Positions 5,970 through 7,652 of a DNA stretch of 7,652 nucleotides are shown here, piece after piece (position 1 is the stretch's first letter; every line of letters begins with the position of its first letter). The stretch is from positions 1-7,652 of the forward strand of contig JAGAIK010000208.1 in NCBI GenBank assembly GCA_017626625.1. Direction: 5' to 3'. The notes under the pieces were generated by a model. That model was not told where the DNA came from and ran no database searches. It was given only the letters and a program-made list of their open reading frames with translations. The translations under genes were made by a program, and so were the position numbers. Origin of the DNA: Roseburia sp. (GTDB taxonomy: Bacteria; Bacillota; Clostridia; Lachnospirales; Lachnospiraceae).

Positions 5970-7652
5970 TTGGCTAAGTCATTGATTATCACGGAGAAAC
6001 CAAGCGTGGCGCAGGAGTTTGCGCGAATCCTTGGGGTCTCCGGGCGAAATGACGGATACATAGAAAACGACAGCTATGTCATTACCTGGTGCGTGGGGCA
6101 TCTGGTGGAGATGGTTTATCCGGAAGAATACGACGAGAAATACAAAAAATGGAAATTGGAGGATTTGCCGTTTTTACCGAAGGACTATAAGTACAACGTG
6201 ATTCCAAATGTCAGCCGGCAGTATGACGTGGTACATAAAATGCTGCACCGGGAGGATATTGAAAAGGTCTACTGGGCAGGTGATGCGGGAAAAGAAGGAC
6301 AGACCATCGAGGAAAATATCCGCCGTTTCGGCGGAGTCCGGGAGGGCATGGAGGAACTTCGTGTCTGGATTGATTCCCAGACGGAGGAAGAAATTTTAAG
6401 GGGAATGAAAGAAGCAAAACCCATGTCAGAATACGATAATCTGGCAAATTCCGGCATTATGCGTACCATAGAGGACTACGCCATGGGAATCAATTTTTCC
6501 AGAGTTATGTCAGTAAAATACGGGAAATTATTAAACGATGCGGCGGCAACCCAGAGCTACACCGCCATTGCCGTGGGACGTGTTATGACCTGCGTCTTAG
6601 GAATGGTGGTAATCCGGGAGCGGGAAATCCGCAATTTTACGGAAACGCCGTTTTACCGTGTTGTGGGTGGCTTTTCAGCCCAGGGCGGCGTGGAACAGCC
6701 GACAATCATTGAGGCGGAATGGAAAGCCGCGGAGGGCTCCCGTTACTTTGAATCCCCTCTGCTCTATAAAGAAAACGGCTTTAAAAAGCAGGAGAGCGCC
6801 GAGAAACTCATAACAGAGCTGACAGGGAAAAAGGCGGTGGTGGCATCCATCGAGCAGGGCACCAGCAAAAAAAGAGCGCCGCTGCTGTTTAACCTGGCGG
6901 AATTGCAGGCGGAATGCTCCAAACGTTTCAAAATCAGCCCGGATGAAACTTTGCAGGTGGCGCAGGATTTATACGAGAAAAAGCTCACCACCTATCCGAG
7001 AACAGACGCAAGGGTGCTTTCTACTGCGGTGGCAAAGGAAATCGGGCGGAATTTAAACCGATTGAAGGGCTATGAACCCACCCGCAGCTATGTGGAACAG
7101 ATTTTAAAGGGAAACTCTCACTACGGCATTGCCAAAACCCAGTACACAGACGATTCTAAAGTCACAGACCACTACGCCATTATTCCCACGGGTCAGCTTA
7201 CAGAATTAGAGAAGTTAAACGAATTACAGCGGAAGGTTTTTGATTTGATTGTCCGGCGTTTCTTAAGTATTTTTTATCCACCGGCAGAGTATGAGACGGT
7301 AAAGCTGGTGGCAGAAATCGAAAAAGAACGTTTCTTCGCCTCCGCAAAAGAATTGAAAAAACCGGGCTTTTTAGACATTGTGGGACGCCCGAAAAATGAG
7401 GGGGAAAACGAGGAAGAAAAGGAAAGTTCCGGACTTCTTCTGCTGGCAAAGCAGTTAAAAACCGGAGACGAGCTTTTCGTCCACGGATTTGAATTAAAAG
7501 AGGGAAAAACTAATCCACCGAAACGCTACACTTCCGGTTCCATGGTGCTTGCCATGGAAAATGCGGGACAGCTCATTGAGGAAGAAGAGCTGCGGGAGCA
7601 AATCAAAGGCTCCGGTATCGGAACCTCCGCCACCAGAGCGGAAATCATTAAA
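5970..7652 (+). CDS. topB: DNA topoisomerase III-like type IA topoisomerase, 3' end outside window
   Basis: The frame is open for 561 codons to the window edge with no stop, so the C-terminus is missing. Type IA topoisomerases cut and pass single DNA strands through a tyrosine-DNA bond, and topoisomerase III mainly decatenates replication and recombination intermediates. The TOPRIM domain has E9 in LIITEKPSVA and D105/E109 in GDAGKEGQ. The family pattern WCVGHLVEMVYPEEYD is at 40-55. The catalytic tyrosine is Y342 in TTYPRTDAR, with R344 conserved. DHYAIIPTG and the terminal GIGTSATRAEIIK block are also typical. Less usual are Lys for Arg in DAGKEG and AVGRVMTCVLGM (201-212), where relatives commonly read GRVQTPTL. 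It therefore seems a divergent but catalytically complete TopB. It starts with TTG 15 bases after the AAA gene and probably shares its mRNA. A chromosomal origin is likelier than a mobile-element copy because no transfer genes are nearby, but the right flank is unseen. Confidence 0.9.
   Translation, partial: MAKSLIITEKPSVAQEFARILGVSGRNDGYIENDSYVITWCVGHLVEMVYPEEYDEKYKKWKLEDLPFLPKDYKYNVIPNVSRQYDVVHKMLHREDIEKVYWAGDAGKEGQTIEENIRRFGGVREGMEELRVWIDSQTEEEILRGMKEAKPMSEYDNLANSGIMRTIEDYAMGINFSRVMSVKYGKLLNDAAATQSYTAIAVGRVMTCVLGMVVIREREIRNFTETPFYRVVGGFSAQGGVEQPTIIEAEWKAAEGSRYFESPLLYKENGFKKQESAEKLITELTGKKAVVASIEQGTSKKRAPLLFNLAELQAECSKRFKISPDETLQVAQDLYEKKLTTYPRTDARVLSTAVAKEIGRNLNRLKGYEPTRSYVEQILKGNSHYGIAKTQYTDDSKVTDHYAIIPTGQLTELEKLNELQRKVFDLIVRRFLSIFYPPAEYETVKLVAEIEKERFFASAKELKKPGFLDIVGRPKNEGENEEEKESSGLLLLAKQLKTGDELFVHGFELKEGKTNPPKRYTSGSMVLAMENAGQLIEEEELREQIKGSGIGTSATRAEIIK

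Noticed and set aside
6282..6302. Loss of TOPRIM activity in TopB because DAGKEGQ ends in Gln and lacks a second Asp
   Set aside because: Known TopB proteins also have REGQ, and Gram-positive relatives have DAGREG, so these differences do not indicate inactivation.
1..7652. CRISPR array, tRNA, rRNA, insertion sequence or phage genes
   Set aside because: No regularly spaced direct repeats, cloverleaf-like segments, transposase or integrase motifs were seen on either strand.

Overview
The window looks like a plus-strand stretch of a Gram-positive, low-to-mid GC Clostridia chromosome, most likely Lachnospiraceae-like. This is inferred from strong AAGGAGG-type ribosome binding sites, TTG starts, the non-E. 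coli (archaeal/fungal-like) form of aspartate-semialdehyde dehydrogenase, the use of QueH for the last queuosine step, and a COG1672/DUF234 ATPase. No species call can be made from the sequence alone. All six genes after the first fragment lie on the plus strand, and no transposase, integrase, tRNA, rRNA or CRISPR array is visible.

Layout. Bases 1-217 are the 3' end of an AT-rich GNAT acetyltransferase gene. After a 182-base gap with a candidate promoter come queH (400-1056) and argH (1112-2488), 55 bases apart and probably cotranscribed. A 358-base non-coding stretch follows; its second half looks like a structured mRNA leader for asd (2847-3938). A perfect 15-base inverted repeat separates asd from a small TTG-started putative lipoprotein gene (4036-4368), which ends at a strong intrinsic terminator (4421-4469). 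A new transcription unit then begins with two candidate promoters and holds a COG1672/DUF234-type AAA protein (4590-5954) and, 15 bases later, topB (5970 to beyond the window end).

How they work together. queH (tRNA queuosine), argH (arginine biosynthesis) and asd (the aspartate family: lysine/diaminopimelate, threonine, methionine) are housekeeping genes with no obvious shared pathway. The AAA protein and topoisomerase III are very probably translated from one mRNA. The AAA protein has lost the diagnostic residues of its Walker A loop and of its C-terminal nuclease-like motif, so it may act as a non-catalytic partner or as a DNA-binding regulator.

The points most worth a second look are the doubly degenerate ATPase beside topB, the asd leader with mutually exclusive hairpins, the inverted repeat after asd that reads as a better terminator on the minus strand, and the small acidic putative lipoprotein whose pattern recalls I9/subtilisin-propeptide domains. 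I found no clear evidence of a wholly new multi-gene system.
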